64,000 nt of DNA from VBAU01 sp036005185 (GCA_036005185.1 DASYQS010000024.1:124001-188000), one strand, 5' to 3'. Counted from the stretch's first letter, positions 9,673 to 17,269 are shown. Translations and numbers: made by a program. The notes: a model not told the origin generated them from the sequence alone.

Positions 9673-10113
9673 ATGACACAGCAACATATTGATGAAATAA
9701 GATCATTTAACAGATTCTATACCGGTATGATTGGGTTATTGAATGGCTATATTCTAAATAGTAATTACACCCTTCCAGAAGTGAGAATACTTTATGAATT
9801 GTATTATCAGGAAAATGTAACAGCCAGTATGATCATTACAACTCTGAAAATTGATAAGGGCTATTTAAGCAGAATCCTTTTTCAATTTGAAAAGAAAAAG
9901 ATGATCGCAAAGATCCGTTCAAAGCAGGACAAACGCTCGGCAATTATTTCTTTAACAATAAAAGGGCAAAAAGAATTTGAATCGCTTAATCTCGCCTCAA
10001 ATAATCAAATAAAAAAAATTCTTGACCCAATTTCAAAAGATGATTGCGACAAGCTTTTATACCACATGGGTCAAATAAGGAAAATTTTTTCAGCATCTGA
10101 AACTAATAAATAA
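9673..10113 (+). CDS. MarR-family transcriptional regulator
   Basis: A 146-aa winged-helix regulator. The fold is visible as YTLPEVRILYELYYQENVTA, the recognition helix region ITTLKIDKGYLSRILFQFEK and the wing (KIRSKQDKRSAIISLTIKGQ). Proteins of this kind are often the N-terminal half of a MarR-GNAT fusion. Here the acetyltransferase follows after 8 bp in a different frame, so the two parts are separate polypeptides. The 9634-9656 operator suggests it represses itself and perhaps the neighbouring pentonate genes. Confidence 0.9.
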   Translation: MTQQHIDEIRSFNRFYTGMIGLLNGYILNSNYTLPEVRILYELYYQENVTASMIITTLKIDKGYLSRILFQFEKKKMIAKIRSKQDKRSAIISLTIKGQKEFESLNLASNNQIKKILDPISKDDCDKLLYHMGQIRKIFSASETNK

Positions 10114-10121
10114 CTCAAGAA

Positions 10122-10625
10122 ATGAAGGAGAAGAAGAATTTAACTGATATTACTATTCGCACAGAGCTAACGCCGGGCGACATCGGTTTTGTCATTTATC
10201 TGCATGGTTACCTGTACAAAAAGGAATACAACTACGGAATAGAATTTGAAACTTATGTAGCCTCAGGGCTTGTGGAGTTTTATAAATATTATAATCCACA
10301 AAAAGATCGTGTATGGATCTGTGAGCATAGGGGTAAAATGGTAGGCTTTTTATTATTAATGCACCGTGATGAAGCGGCGCAACTTCGATATTTTATATTA
10401 GAACCAGCTTACAGAAATATCGGGCTTGGCAGCAGGTTGATGAGTCTTTATATGGAATGTCTCAAAGAGCGTAATTACAAATCATCTTATTTGTGGACAA
10501 CTGACGAATTACCTGCAGCCGCTCATTTATACAAAAAATTTGGATTTAAACTCACTGAAGAAAAAAATTCAAATGCTTTTGGCAAGGCTGTGAAAGAGCA
10601 GCGTTATGACTTGATTTTAAAATAA
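10122..10625 (+). CDS. GNAT-family N-acetyltransferase, partner of the MarR regulator
   Basis: A 167-aa GNAT protein. The acetyl-CoA pyrophosphate loop is visible as EPAYRNIGLGSRLMSLYM (Q/RxxGxG/A type) and the C-terminal strand/helix as AAAHLYKKFGFKLTEEK. It starts 8 bp after the MarR stop and is co-transcribed with it. The sequence, including GFVIYLHGYLYKKEYNYG near the N-terminus, matches the GNAT half of MarR-GNAT bifunctional proteins. The substrate is unknown. Confidence 0.88.
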   Translation: MKEKKNLTDITIRTELTPGDIGFVIYLHGYLYKKEYNYGIEFETYVASGLVEFYKYYNPQKDRVWICEHRGKMVGFLLLMHRDEAAQLRYFILEPAYRNIGLGSRLMSLYMECLKERNYKSSYLWTTDELPAAAHLYKKFGFKLTEEKNSNAFGKAVKEQRYDLILK

Positions 10626-10630
10626 CAAAT

Positions 10631-11469
10631 CTATTGGCTCACTGTGTTAATAAGCTCACCAATGCCATCAATCGCTATTTTTATTTCATCTCCGGGATTC
10701 AAAGTAAAATGGTCGGGCGGAACAATACCTGTGCCTGTCATTAAATAAACTCCGTAAGGAAAACTTGTTTCCCGGAATAAATATTCGGCTAATTCAACGT
10801 GAGTACGTTTCATTCTGCTAATAGAAATTTTATCTGAAAAAATTATTTCTTTCTTTCTTAAAATTTCAAGATAAATAATGGTATCAGAATGAATAGGTGA
10901 ATCGGAGACATATAAACAGGGTCCAATAGATGCTGAAGCATTGTACGATTTTGCTTGCGGCAAATAAAGCGGATTTTCACCTTCAATGTCTCGCGATGAC
11001 ATGTCATTACCAATTGTATATCCTTCGATGCTTCCTTCGGAGCATATAAATAATGTAAGTTCAGGCTCCGGCACGTTCCATTTTGAATCTTTACGAATGC
11101 GAACGTTTTGCCCCGGGCCTACTGTTCGGTAAGCAGGAGATTTAAAAAAAAGCTCAGGGCGTTCTGCGTTATAAACCCGTGCATAAAAATCACCTCCCCC
11201 AGCATCCTTCGATTCTTCCATCGTGCCTCACGGCTGCGTAAATAAGTAACACCAGAAGCCCACACTTCCTGTTTACCTATCGGCGCTAACAAATCGATTT
11301 CTATTATCGCAGATAATGTGTCGTTAGCTTTTAAGTTATTTATTTCAGTAACAATTTTGTGAAAAAGATTTCCGCGGTTAGCAAAAACATCCCAATCCAA
11401 TTCTTGAGAAAGAAAAAACTTGTTTTCATGATTAATAATAATCCCTTTATGGGTTTTGTAAATTTTCAT
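10631..11469 (-). pseudogene. FAH-family (2-keto-3-deoxy-pentonate dehydratase type) gene with a frameshift
   Basis: Two overlapping frames together make one fumarylacetoacetate-hydrolase-family protein of about 280 residues. The first frame (from the ATG at 11469) runs to EVWASGVTYLRSREAR. The second resumes exactly with MEESKDAGGGDFYARVYNAE, as in intact homologues. The join is at about 11221-11223, where the minus strand reads GCACGATGG; one extra base (CGA ATG) would restore the frame. The first frame continues out of phase to 11119. WNVPEPELTLFI and GNDMSSRDIEGENPLYLP are family motifs that place it with 2-dehydro-3-deoxy-pentonate dehydratases (XylX/KdaD-like), matching the dehydratase at 7832-9547. 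It is either a recent pseudogene or a sequencing error. Confidence 0.85.
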
Positions 11470-11655
11470 TGATTTTTTAAATTTTGGCAATGAATGTTTA
11501 TGGAATAAACAAGTTAATAAATATCTCTAGTACCATTGTCAATATCAGCTTCAACATCTAAACTGGAATTCTAAAGCAAAAACGCACTAAAAAACATATG
11601 ACAAAAATCATACGGAGATGTTTTTAAGATCAACATTAACAATAATCCGATATAT

Positions 11656-11769
11656 TATTTTTGGCGTACTTAAATGCGTTAGATAAACGAATTTCCGCCC
11701 AAGAGCGGATTAATCATTGGTTTTCGTTTCAATAGCACCCACCCCTGATTCCTCAGGGGTGATTTTTTT
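11656..11769 (+). ncRNA. Candidate small RNA: promoter box, two hairpins and terminator in a gene-free gap
   Basis: The 435-bp gap between the FAH gene and the NmrA-like gene has no convincing ORF. On the plus strand it has a perfect -7 box TATTTTTG (11656-11663), a hairpin TCCGC-CCAAGA-GCGGA at about 11694-11709 and a strong terminator CACCCCTGA-TTCC-TCAGGGGTG followed by ATTTTTTT (11740-11768). This would give a transcript of about 100 nt that ends 157 bp before the next gene. No good -33 element is seen and I do not recognise an RNA family. It could instead be an attenuated leader of the downstream gene. Confidence 0.35.
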
Positions 11770-11925
11770 CTTGAATTCTCAAAGTCGGTTCTGCTATCTC
11801 TGCTCAAAAAATTATTATAACTCTCAATCTTCATTGAAAAAACAGTTTGCTTTAAACAGATCATTAGCTGGTTCAGCATAAATTATTAGTAGCGACCTTA
11901 AATAACTGAGAATTTTGATAGTAAA

Positions 11926-12807
11926 ATGGAAAAAATATTAGTGACGGGTGCAACTGGTAAAATTAGCAGCTTGCTGATTCCACGACTTGCTGCATACGAA
12001 AATATTTTTGTTCGTGCTTTTGCCAGAAATGCGGAGCAAATAGCAAGAATCAAGCAAGACAATGTAGAGTTTGTCTCGGGTAGCTTTGAGAATGCAATCC
12101 AAATTCGTGCAGCAGTCAAAGATATTGACGCAGTAGTTTTGATCACTTCTGCAAATCCGAATGCAGCCAGGCAGGCTGAAGTTGTTCTGAAAGCAGCGAT
12201 GGAATTCGGCGTACGAAAAATTATTCGTGTTTCGGTTTTTAAAGCAGCTGTCGATGGTCCCACCAATATAACAAGGTTACATGGCGAGACCGATAAGCAG
12301 ATACAATCTTCAGGTATAACCTATACGATTCTACGTCCTGGTTTTTTTATGCAGAATCTATTGTTTTTAGCTGGACAAAGCCTTGCTACTGAAGACAGGC
12401 TTTACTTCGGAACAGGCGCAGGGAAATTTGGATTGATAGATCTGAGGGACATTGTGGATTGTATCGAAGAAATCGCGGTTTCAGGGAGCTACGATAATGA
12501 AATACTTACACTAACTGGACCTGAAAGCATCAGTTTCCACGACATTGCTGATCGCCTGAGTGTAATTTTGGAACGACCGATCGATTATATTCCTATTACA
12601 CCTGCGGCAGTTGAGCAAACGAGCAAAGCAAAGGGCGTTGGAAGCTGGTATGCCGAAGTGTTGCGGCAGTTATGTGAGCAATATGCAAAGAATTGGGGCT
12701 ATATGACTACTAATAATGTTGAGCGCATCACCGGTCATGCTCCCCGTTCGTTTGACACATTTGCAAGTGAGATCCTTGCTCCTGCTCTTAAGTTGCTGCC
12801 AAATTAA
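11926..12807 (+). CDS. NmrA-like NAD(P)-binding atypical short-chain reductase
   Basis: A 293-aa Rossmann-fold protein. The dinucleotide loop is GATGKISSL (VTGATGxxxxx type) at residues 7-15, followed by FARNAEQIARIKQDNVEFV and ITYTILRPGFFMQNLLF, typical of NmrA/SDR5 proteins. The classical YxxxK catalytic pair is not evident, as usual for this group. It may be an NAD(P)H:quinone-type reductase or a redox sensor. It appears monocistronic and lies just before the tRNA unit. Confidence 0.88.
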   Translation: MEKILVTGATGKISSLLIPRLAAYENIFVRAFARNAEQIARIKQDNVEFVSGSFENAIQIRAAVKDIDAVVLITSANPNAARQAEVVLKAAMEFGVRKIIRVSVFKAAVDGPTNITRLHGETDKQIQSSGITYTILRPGFFMQNLLFLAGQSLATEDRLYFGTGAGKFGLIDLRDIVDCIEEIAVSGSYDNEILTLTGPESISFHDIADRLSVILERPIDYIPITPAAVEQTSKAKGVGSWYAEVLRQLCEQYAKNWGYMTTNNVERITGHAPRSFDTFASEILAPALKLLPN

Positions 12808-12864
12808 AGTCAATGAATAGATTTTTCAGATAGCACCATTCACAATTCCTGCGAGTGGTTTTGT

Positions 12865-12896
12865 TTTGCCCCAAAGGATTTTTTCCGTTATTTTTG
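12865..12896 (+). promoter_or_regulatory. Promoter of the tRNA transcription unit
   Basis: TTTG (12865-12868), a 20-bp spacer and TATTTTTG (12889-12896) match the Bacteroidota promoter consensus. Transcription would start at about 12903, right at the degenerate tRNA and upstream of tRNA-Arg. Confidence 0.7.
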
Positions 12897-12905
12897 CGCC
12901 CCAAT

Positions 12906-12971
12906 GGCGCCATGGCTCAATTGAATACAGCATCCCGACTCGTCGGGAAGGTTTCAGTTGATTGAGGGTGC
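12906..12971 (+). pseudogene. Degenerate tRNA-like sequence upstream of tRNA-Arg
   Basis: The segment keeps a tRNA outline: a 5' acceptor strand GGCGCCA, a D-arm identical in its core to that of the following tRNA-Arg (GGCTCAATTGAATA), and an anticodon-arm position with the palindrome TCCCG-ACTCGT-CGGGA, whose loop has 6 nt rather than 7. The T-arm is about 6 nt too short and lacks a GTTCGA-like loop, and the acceptor pairing is imperfect. It is best read as the decayed first member of a two-tRNA operon. Confidence 0.55.
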
Positions 12972-12987
12972 TTAATAAAATTTAACT

Positions 12988-13061
12988 GGCCCCGTAGCTC
13001 AATTGAATAGAGCATTTGACTACGGATCAAAAGGTTTCAGGTTTGAATCCTGACGGGGTCA
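12988..13061 (+). tRNA. tRNA-Arg (anticodon ACG)
   Basis: A 74-nt cloverleaf without encoded CCA. The acceptor GGCCCCG pairs with CGGGGTC (one G-U pair) and the discriminator is A. The D-arm is GCTC/GAGC with a 9-nt loop. The anticodon stem is TTTGA/TCAAA with loop CTACGGA, giving anticodon ACG. The variable loop has 5 nt and the T-arm is TCAGG/CCTGA with loop TTTGAAT. ACG (read as ICG after deamination) decodes CGN arginine codons. Its last 16 nt plus 4 flanking bases recur at 13209 and, with one change, at 28718. Confidence 0.95.
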
Positions 13062-13062
13062 C

Positions 13063-13096
13063 AAAGCCGTTGCGACGAAGTCGCGAGGGCTTTTTT
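13063..13096 (+). terminator. Intrinsic terminator of the tRNA unit
   Basis: AAAGCC and GGGCTTT close around an inner GCGAC-GAA-GTCGC stem, followed by a T run. It begins 2 nt after the tRNA. Confidence 0.8.
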
Positions 13097-13208
13097 ATTT
13101 AGTAGCGTGGCAAACTTGTTTGCCTAGCGAACAAATAAAAAAGACCAAGCACGCGAAGCGGGCCAAAGGCTTTGAGTAAGGCCAATGCGAAGTGGATCAG
13201 TGACAACT

Positions 13209-13228
13209 AATCCTGACGGGGTCACAAA
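13209..13228 (+). repeat. Copy of the tRNA-Arg 3' end (att-like repeat)
   Basis: AATCCTGACGGGGTCACAAA is identical to 13046-13065, which covers the T-loop end, 3' T-stem, acceptor strand and first flanking bases of tRNA-Arg. No tRNA body precedes it. A third copy with one mismatch lies at 28718-28737. tRNA 3'-end duplications of this kind are the usual footprint of site-specific integration. Confidence 0.75.
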
Positions 13229-13230
13229 AT

Positions 13231-13265
13231 AAAAATGCCTTGATTGTCAAGGCATTTTTATTTTT
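13231..13265 (+). terminator. Strong hairpin terminator after the att-like repeat
   Basis: A perfect 13-bp stem AAAAATGCCTTGA-TTG-TCAAGGCATTTTT with T-rich flanks; it can act on both strands. Its right half (TGATTGTCAAGGCATTTTTA onward) recurs at 27284-27307, near the other end of the accessory region. Confidence 0.8.
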
Positions 13266-13318
13266 CGTCCTCTCGGGTTTTTCTTTCTTCAAATTGCGGA
13301 GGCGTCTGCACAACTTCT

Positions 13319-13422
13319 AATTCATAAAAGATTACGGCTGGTCAGGAACTACATCATGGGGTTTCGCTCTGCTGCCTTGGCTCTGCCTTGAAAACCCCAC
13401 GAAGGCATTTCACTTTATCGGG
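13319..13422 (+). repeat. Dispersed repeat R, copy 1 (about 104 bp)
   Basis: One of three direct copies (13319, 16537, 17351) of a sequence that begins AATTCATAAAAGATTACGGC and ends ATTTCACTTTATCGG. Inside, GTGGGGTTTCG and GAAAACCCCAC can pair across a loop of about 30 nt. It contains no ORF and its family is not known to me. In copy 1 the similarity stops sooner on the right than in copies 2 and 3. The rest of 13266-13562 shows no gene. Confidence 0.85.
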
Positions 13423-13562
13423 CCGGGTTTTTTGCAAAACACCGCGGACTAACTGCAAGACTCCGAAGGTCCATCCGAATTTTGGGGATTTTAAATTTAT
13501 GGCATAGCTTTAAAAAGATAACTTCTCAATAAAAATAACTGACCCCTAACCAAGGAGGCATC

Positions 13563-14132
13563 ATGAAAAAGATTCTAGGCAGATTGCCTGCCCTGACATT
13601 GTTAATTCTCGGTTGCGTCCTCTTTACTGGTTGTGGAAAAAAAACGGTAAAGATCAAATACCAGCATTACCTGTCATTTGGGTCTGCGCAAGATAAGAAT
13701 GGAAATTTGATCGAGGCCGGGCAGGGACAGTTCTTCGCACTATTCTACATTCTGTGTATCGACAATACAGCAGCAAACGCTAAGAGTTTCAGTTTCGACC
13801 CTAATAAATTTTATACGAACGATCCAGGAGAGACAATAGCGAATGCTTTGAATTCTGACTTTGGCCTCAAGAATCCCATCACTGTGGCAGCTGGTCAGAA
13901 AAAATCTAATCTTGGAATTATCATCTTTAAGATGAAGGGCTCGTGGGGAGGGAACCAGGGCGAAACCCTATATTATAACTCTTCAGCCGGAGAAAGTGTT
14001 CTTCCATGGAAGGATAACTGGGTAAACCTCGGGGGGCCACAAGCTCATATCGCAGATTACCTCGGTTTTCCGGTCTCTTACTCTTCAGGTGCGAATCTTT
14101 GTGTAGATAATCCCATTCAGTCGCCGCATTAG
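13563..14132 (+). CDS. Putative lipoprotein of unknown function
   Basis: A 189-aa protein with a lipoprotein signal peptide: MKKILGRLPALTLLILGCV then the lipobox LFTGC, lipidated Cys at about residue 21. The mature part is beta-rich with aromatic and glycine patches (MKGSWGGNQGETLYYNSSAG) and I do not recognise a family. The start is preceded by an unusually strong Shine-Dalgarno sequence (AAGGAGG, 6 nt before ATG), rare among its neighbours, which suggests transfer from a donor using classical ribosome binding sites. It stands alone between repeat R1 and a stretch of gene remnants. Confidence 0.75.
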   Translation: MKKILGRLPALTLLILGCVLFTGCGKKTVKIKYQHYLSFGSAQDKNGNLIEAGQGQFFALFYILCIDNTAANAKSFSFDPNKFYTNDPGETIANALNSDFGLKNPITVAAGQKKSNLGIIIFKMKGSWGGNQGETLYYNSSAGESVLPWKDNWVNLGGPQAHIADYLGFPVSYSSGANLCVDNPIQSPH

Positions 14133-14266
14133 GTTATCGGGAGCGAAGGAGTAGCAATATACAGCAGTGAGCAAATAATCTCCTTGTGATGTTTGTCTCT
14201 GTATTCAACGGGAGTTAATCCGTAATTTTTTTTAAGTACTTCTCTGAATGCCTTTCCGAATAACCA
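14129..14266 (-). pseudogene. C-terminal remnant of an AraC-family regulator
   Basis: The minus strand reads LFGKAFREVLKKNYGLTPVE then YRDKHHKE and about 18 further residues to a stop at 14129. This is the end of an AraC/XylS DNA-binding domain (second helix-turn-helix and the GLTPxEYR tail). Nothing upstream continues the protein: the sequence passes straight into the isomerase pseudogene. The stop overlaps the stop of the convergent lipoprotein gene. Confidence 0.65.
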
Positions 14267-14301
14267 CATCATACATTCATTCACTAAAAGAAAAGTAGGG
14301 G

Positions 14302-15147
14302 TCACAGCATTGCTTTCTGCACCTTTGCAAGGAAGGCAGTTACTTTTGATTTAGGATCACCTTCGCCCAACGTTTCTATTGGCAAGTAGCCTTTATAACC
14401 AGAGGATTTAATAATCCCCCATCAATTTATCCAGGTCAGTTTCTTTTTCTTCGCCATTGATGAATATTTTTTCTTTTATCTGCCAGTTAACTGCATGTTT
14501 CACCGACAAGGCAATTTCCTGATAGGGATCGCGTACCCGGTAACTACCTGTGTCCAATATAAGACCCAACCATTCTGAATTGATGGCTTCAATGATCTTA
14601 TTTACCTGGTCGGCAGTTTGAATAAAATCGTTGTGATTTTGTATACCTATGATGACGCCATGTTGTTTGCCGTATTCCACACAGGTTTGAATATCCTTAT
14701 TACCGGCGCCCCGATCTTTGCCGCTACTTCTATCCAGTTCTTTACAAGCACCACTTCCTGCTGACGTTTGATGTTATCTGCAAGCGTAAAATCGTTTCGA
14801 ACACCTGTACCACTTATTTCAATCCCCAGGCGGAAGGCTTTTCTTTTTATTTGAAATAAATATTCGTCGGAAGGTGGCTGTGGGTAGCCCTTAAAATAAT
14901 ACGCCGTAATATCTACTCCCTGAAAACCGCTGGTCGCGCAAAAATCAAGCAAATCGCTGATGGTCATACTTCCATTTGATAATGGAGCATTGAACGAGTA
15001 AGCGTTGAGGCTTGTCTTTAGCCCGGTTACAGGTTGTGAAAATCTTTTGGTAGAAGCAGATCGAGTATTTAAAACAATACCTGCTGATGCTGCAGGTATT
15101 CCAATCATTGAAGACAAAAATCTTCTGCGGTGAAGATGGTTATTCAT
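14302..15147 (-). pseudogene. Decayed copy of the sugar phosphate isomerase/epimerase gene
   Basis: This is nearly identical to the intact gene at 22814-23728 over its whole length, including the Tat-like N-terminus MNNHLHRRRFLSS. Two lesions break it. A 67-nt stretch is missing between short direct repeats AATATC (present at 23201 and 23268 in the intact copy), which shifts the frame after GAPVIRIF. One extra C in the C-run near 14416-14420 ends the second fragment at KLMGDY. Similarity to the other copy also covers some sequence on both sides, so a segment of about 0.9 kb was duplicated. Confidence 0.9.
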
Positions 15148-15373
15148 AATGATAGATTGCTGTTTTGAAAGGATGAATTTACGTCGTTGTTGGAGTTTGA
15201 AATAAAACTTTCTTCCGTTATCAACCACTTCATCAACAACCCGAAGTCAAACATTTATTTACCGATGCGGTTAATTGCTGGTGTTGGCGAAAATCTCACA
15301 AATGCAGGAGTCTCACATGCGAACACCAACATCGGTGTAAATTCTACTCTTTATTTATTTGAAATCAGTTTTT
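15148..15373. other. Spacer without gene
   Basis: No coding signal on either strand. It contains an imperfect inverted repeat at about 15278-15333 (GCTGGTGTTGGCGA against GCGAACACCAAC) that may be another dispersed repeat. Confidence 0.4.
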
Positions 15374-15600
15374 TTATAATTCAATAACATAACGAGGAGT
15401 AAACAATTGGTCAATAGTTTCTGTATTAAAAATTTTAGCTACTTTATACGCCTTAATGCCACCACCAACCGAATTCCCTCTTCGGGTTTCATAGACATAA
15501 AGCAACAGGTTTCCTGTGTTGGCTCTTCTTAAAGAATAAGGTTCTACAAATCGTAGTCCGGCATCATTGCAGTAACCACAGGTGATAATACTGTGGATCC
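15374..15600 (-). pseudogene. C-terminal fragment of a WYL-like domain protein
   Basis: The minus strand has an open stretch of about 75 codons ending at the TAA at 15374-15376. It reads CGYCNDAGLRFVEPYSLRRA, then NTGNLLLYVYETRRGN and a tail ending FTPRYVIEL. The VEPYSLRR...G.LLLY pattern resembles the ligand-binding WYL domain of bacterial regulators, preceded here by a CxxC pair. No start codon or N-terminal domain lies upstream, where a terminator-like hairpin stands instead. I read it as a remnant; the domain assignment is tentative. Confidence 0.45.
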
Positions 15601-15615
15601 GCTGTTTTCAACTAT

Positions 15616-15652
15616 GTAAAACCCCGTTTCCATGATGGAAAAGGGGTTTTAC
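15616..15652. terminator. Long hairpin, probable bidirectional terminator
   Basis: GTAAAACCCC pairs with GGGGTTTTAC and TTTCCA with TGGAAA around TGA, giving about 17 bp with one mismatch. It separates the WYL-like fragment from the next lipoprotein gene. Confidence 0.6.
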
Positions 15653-15720
15653 ATTCCGGTCCTTTTGCAACATCGGAGTCCACCGTATAATTTTGCGGGA
15701 AGATCCACTAAAATTCATTT

Positions 15721-16281
15721 ATGAAAAACCTCCTCCGCGTAACCGTAATCTTTTCTTCCATTGTTTTGTTGGCTTCCTGTAGTTCGAGCCACAAGACTGT
15801 TGTCATAAGGCCAGCTCCCACCAGAACGGTGGCGGTGGTGCAACAGCCTGAACCGCAACCACAATCCATGCCTCCCGGTCAGGCCAAAAAAGTATACGGC
15901 TCACAGTCGGCAAAGCCATTTGCGCCCGGTCAGCAGAAGAAACAAGTAGTCAATGTGTATCCGCTGATCATCGTGCGGACACCCGCGATAGTAATTTATA
16001 CTTTCAGTGATGGCAGACACTACTATAAGAACGATGAGGGCATGATCTACTGGCTTGGCAAGGACGATCGATTTTACCTGGACGACTCTTATATTTCAAA
16101 GGTAAAATACGATGACAAGGACTATAAGGAGTGGAAAGAGAAAAAGGATCATGGCGATAAGGGCAAGGATAAGGAGGAAATCAGTAGTTCGAAGGAAAAG
16201 GAGAAAGGGAACAAAGATAACAATGGCTCTTCGGCCAACGATCAGAAAAAGACCAAGGAAAATAAGCATCGAAAAGGATGA
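15721..16281 (+). CDS. Putative lipoprotein with PPGQAKK motif and charged tail
   Basis: A 186-aa protein with a lipoprotein signal (SSIVLLASCSSS, Cys at about residue 20). It continues with a proline/glutamine-rich stretch, the motif PPGQAKKVYGSQSAKPFAPG, a hydrophobic segment VVNVYPLIIVRTPAIVIY, an aromatic patch GRHYYKNDEGMIYW and a lysine/glutamate-rich C-terminus of about 60 residues. Similar short PPGQ(A/K)K proteins are common in Bacteroidota, sometimes labelled quinol oxidase subunit 4; I see no support for that role. Function unknown; probably anchored in the periplasm or outer membrane. Confidence 0.75.
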   Translation: MKNLLRVTVIFSSIVLLASCSSSHKTVVIRPAPTRTVAVVQQPEPQPQSMPPGQAKKVYGSQSAKPFAPGQQKKQVVNVYPLIIVRTPAIVIYTFSDGRHYYKNDEGMIYWLGKDDRFYLDDSYISKVKYDDKDYKEWKEKKDHGDKGKDKEEISSSKEKEKGNKDNNGSSANDQKKTKENKHRKG

Positions 16282-16536
16282 TAATTTATCTAACAGATTA
16301 TCATGTCAAGAAGTCCACATCTCAGCCCTACTTAATTTCAGAGTTCATAGTCTGACATTTTGAGATTAACATTTATAGTGTTGCTACTTAAAGTTAATCT
16401 CAACTGGCAGCTTCCGCCCTCACGGTTTCTTATTTCTCCAATTTGCGAACGCCGCGAGGGGGCTGCGCAGCGACCACTCGCTTGTATAGCTACTATATGT
16501 CCGAAATTTAAAGGCCCATAACTTTTCACAAATTCC

Positions 16537-16664
16537 AATTCATAAACAATTATGGCTGGTAAGGAACTACATCGTGGGGTTTCGCCCTGCTGCCTTGGCT
16601 CTGCCTCGAAAACCCCACGAAGACATTTCACTTTATCGGCATTGCTTCGACCCTGCGAGAACTG
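16537..16664 (+). repeat. Dispersed repeat R, copy 2
   Basis: A direct copy of the repeat at 13319 and 17351. Similarity to copy 3 extends further right, through CCCTGCGAGAACTGA (16651-16665). It lies directly downstream of the HEPN-like gene. The preceding 16282-16536 has no gene. Confidence 0.85.
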
Positions 16665-16678
16665 AAAATCTATGTAGA

Positions 16679-17269
16679 TTAATCTTGGTTATTTTGATTT
16701 TCTCCATATTTTGGTGAATTACCAATCAATTTTTTAAGCGCTTGAATGTATTTTATCATTTGGCCTAATATGGTATTTACAGCATCTTCTGGCATTGCTC
16801 GAACATTAACAAGTTTAATATCTCCTTCTTGAGTGACATTTTTAAGTTTCACAAACGTTACAACTTTGTGATCCCTAAAATTTATTATAGACTGTTCTGA
16901 GAAGTCTACGGGGTAGTGAGCGAAAATATTTCGTTCTTCACACAATTGGACCAAGTCTTTAAAATATTGTTTGTATTCATTCTTGAACTCCGGATTGTAT
17001 TTATCAACCAAATACCTAAAAATTTGAATTTTATTCTCAAACGTTACTCTTGGAGAAAGAACTAAACAGACAAGCTCTTCGTTTTTTACACTGTCAGTTG
17101 TAAAATGCTCTGAGATATAAATATCAAGAGTAGATTCAATTTCTACTGCTCTTTGCAATATGCGACCGCGAATGTCATAAGCAGCAATCGATACCATTGC
17201 TTCAATTGTTTCTCTATCTTCCATGTGCTTACAATTTATATCCAAATTACAAACTTTAATTATTTGCAT
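16679..17269 (-). CDS. HEPN-like hypothetical protein (possible RNase toxin)
   Basis: A 196-aa largely alpha-helical protein. The only motif I can point to is EERNIFAHYPVDFSE near residue 112, an R-x4-H motif (RNIFAH) with the surroundings usual for HEPN-type RNases and related all-helical proteins. No signal peptide is seen, so it is cytosolic. Translation may begin at the second ATG (codon 16, MEDRETIEAM). It has no neighbour on its strand and no antitoxin beside it. Direct repeat copies flank it on both sides (16537 and 17351), so the gene looks like a cassette. Nuclease activity is an inference from one motif. Confidence 0.6.
   Translation of the reverse strand: MQIIKVCNLDINCKHMEDRETIEAMVSIAAYDIRGRILQRAVEIESTLDIYISEHFTTDSVKNEELVCLVLSPRVTFENKIQIFRYLVDKYNPEFKNEYKQYFKDLVQLCEERNIFAHYPVDFSEQSIINFRDHKVVTFVKLKNVTQEGDIKLVNVRAMPEDAVNTILGQMIKYIQALKKLIGNSPKYGENQNNQD

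Noticed and set aside
13231..13265. Possible second tRNA after the 13209 repeat
   Set aside because: Only the 3' tRNA end is present; no D-arm or anticodon arm precedes it and a terminator follows.
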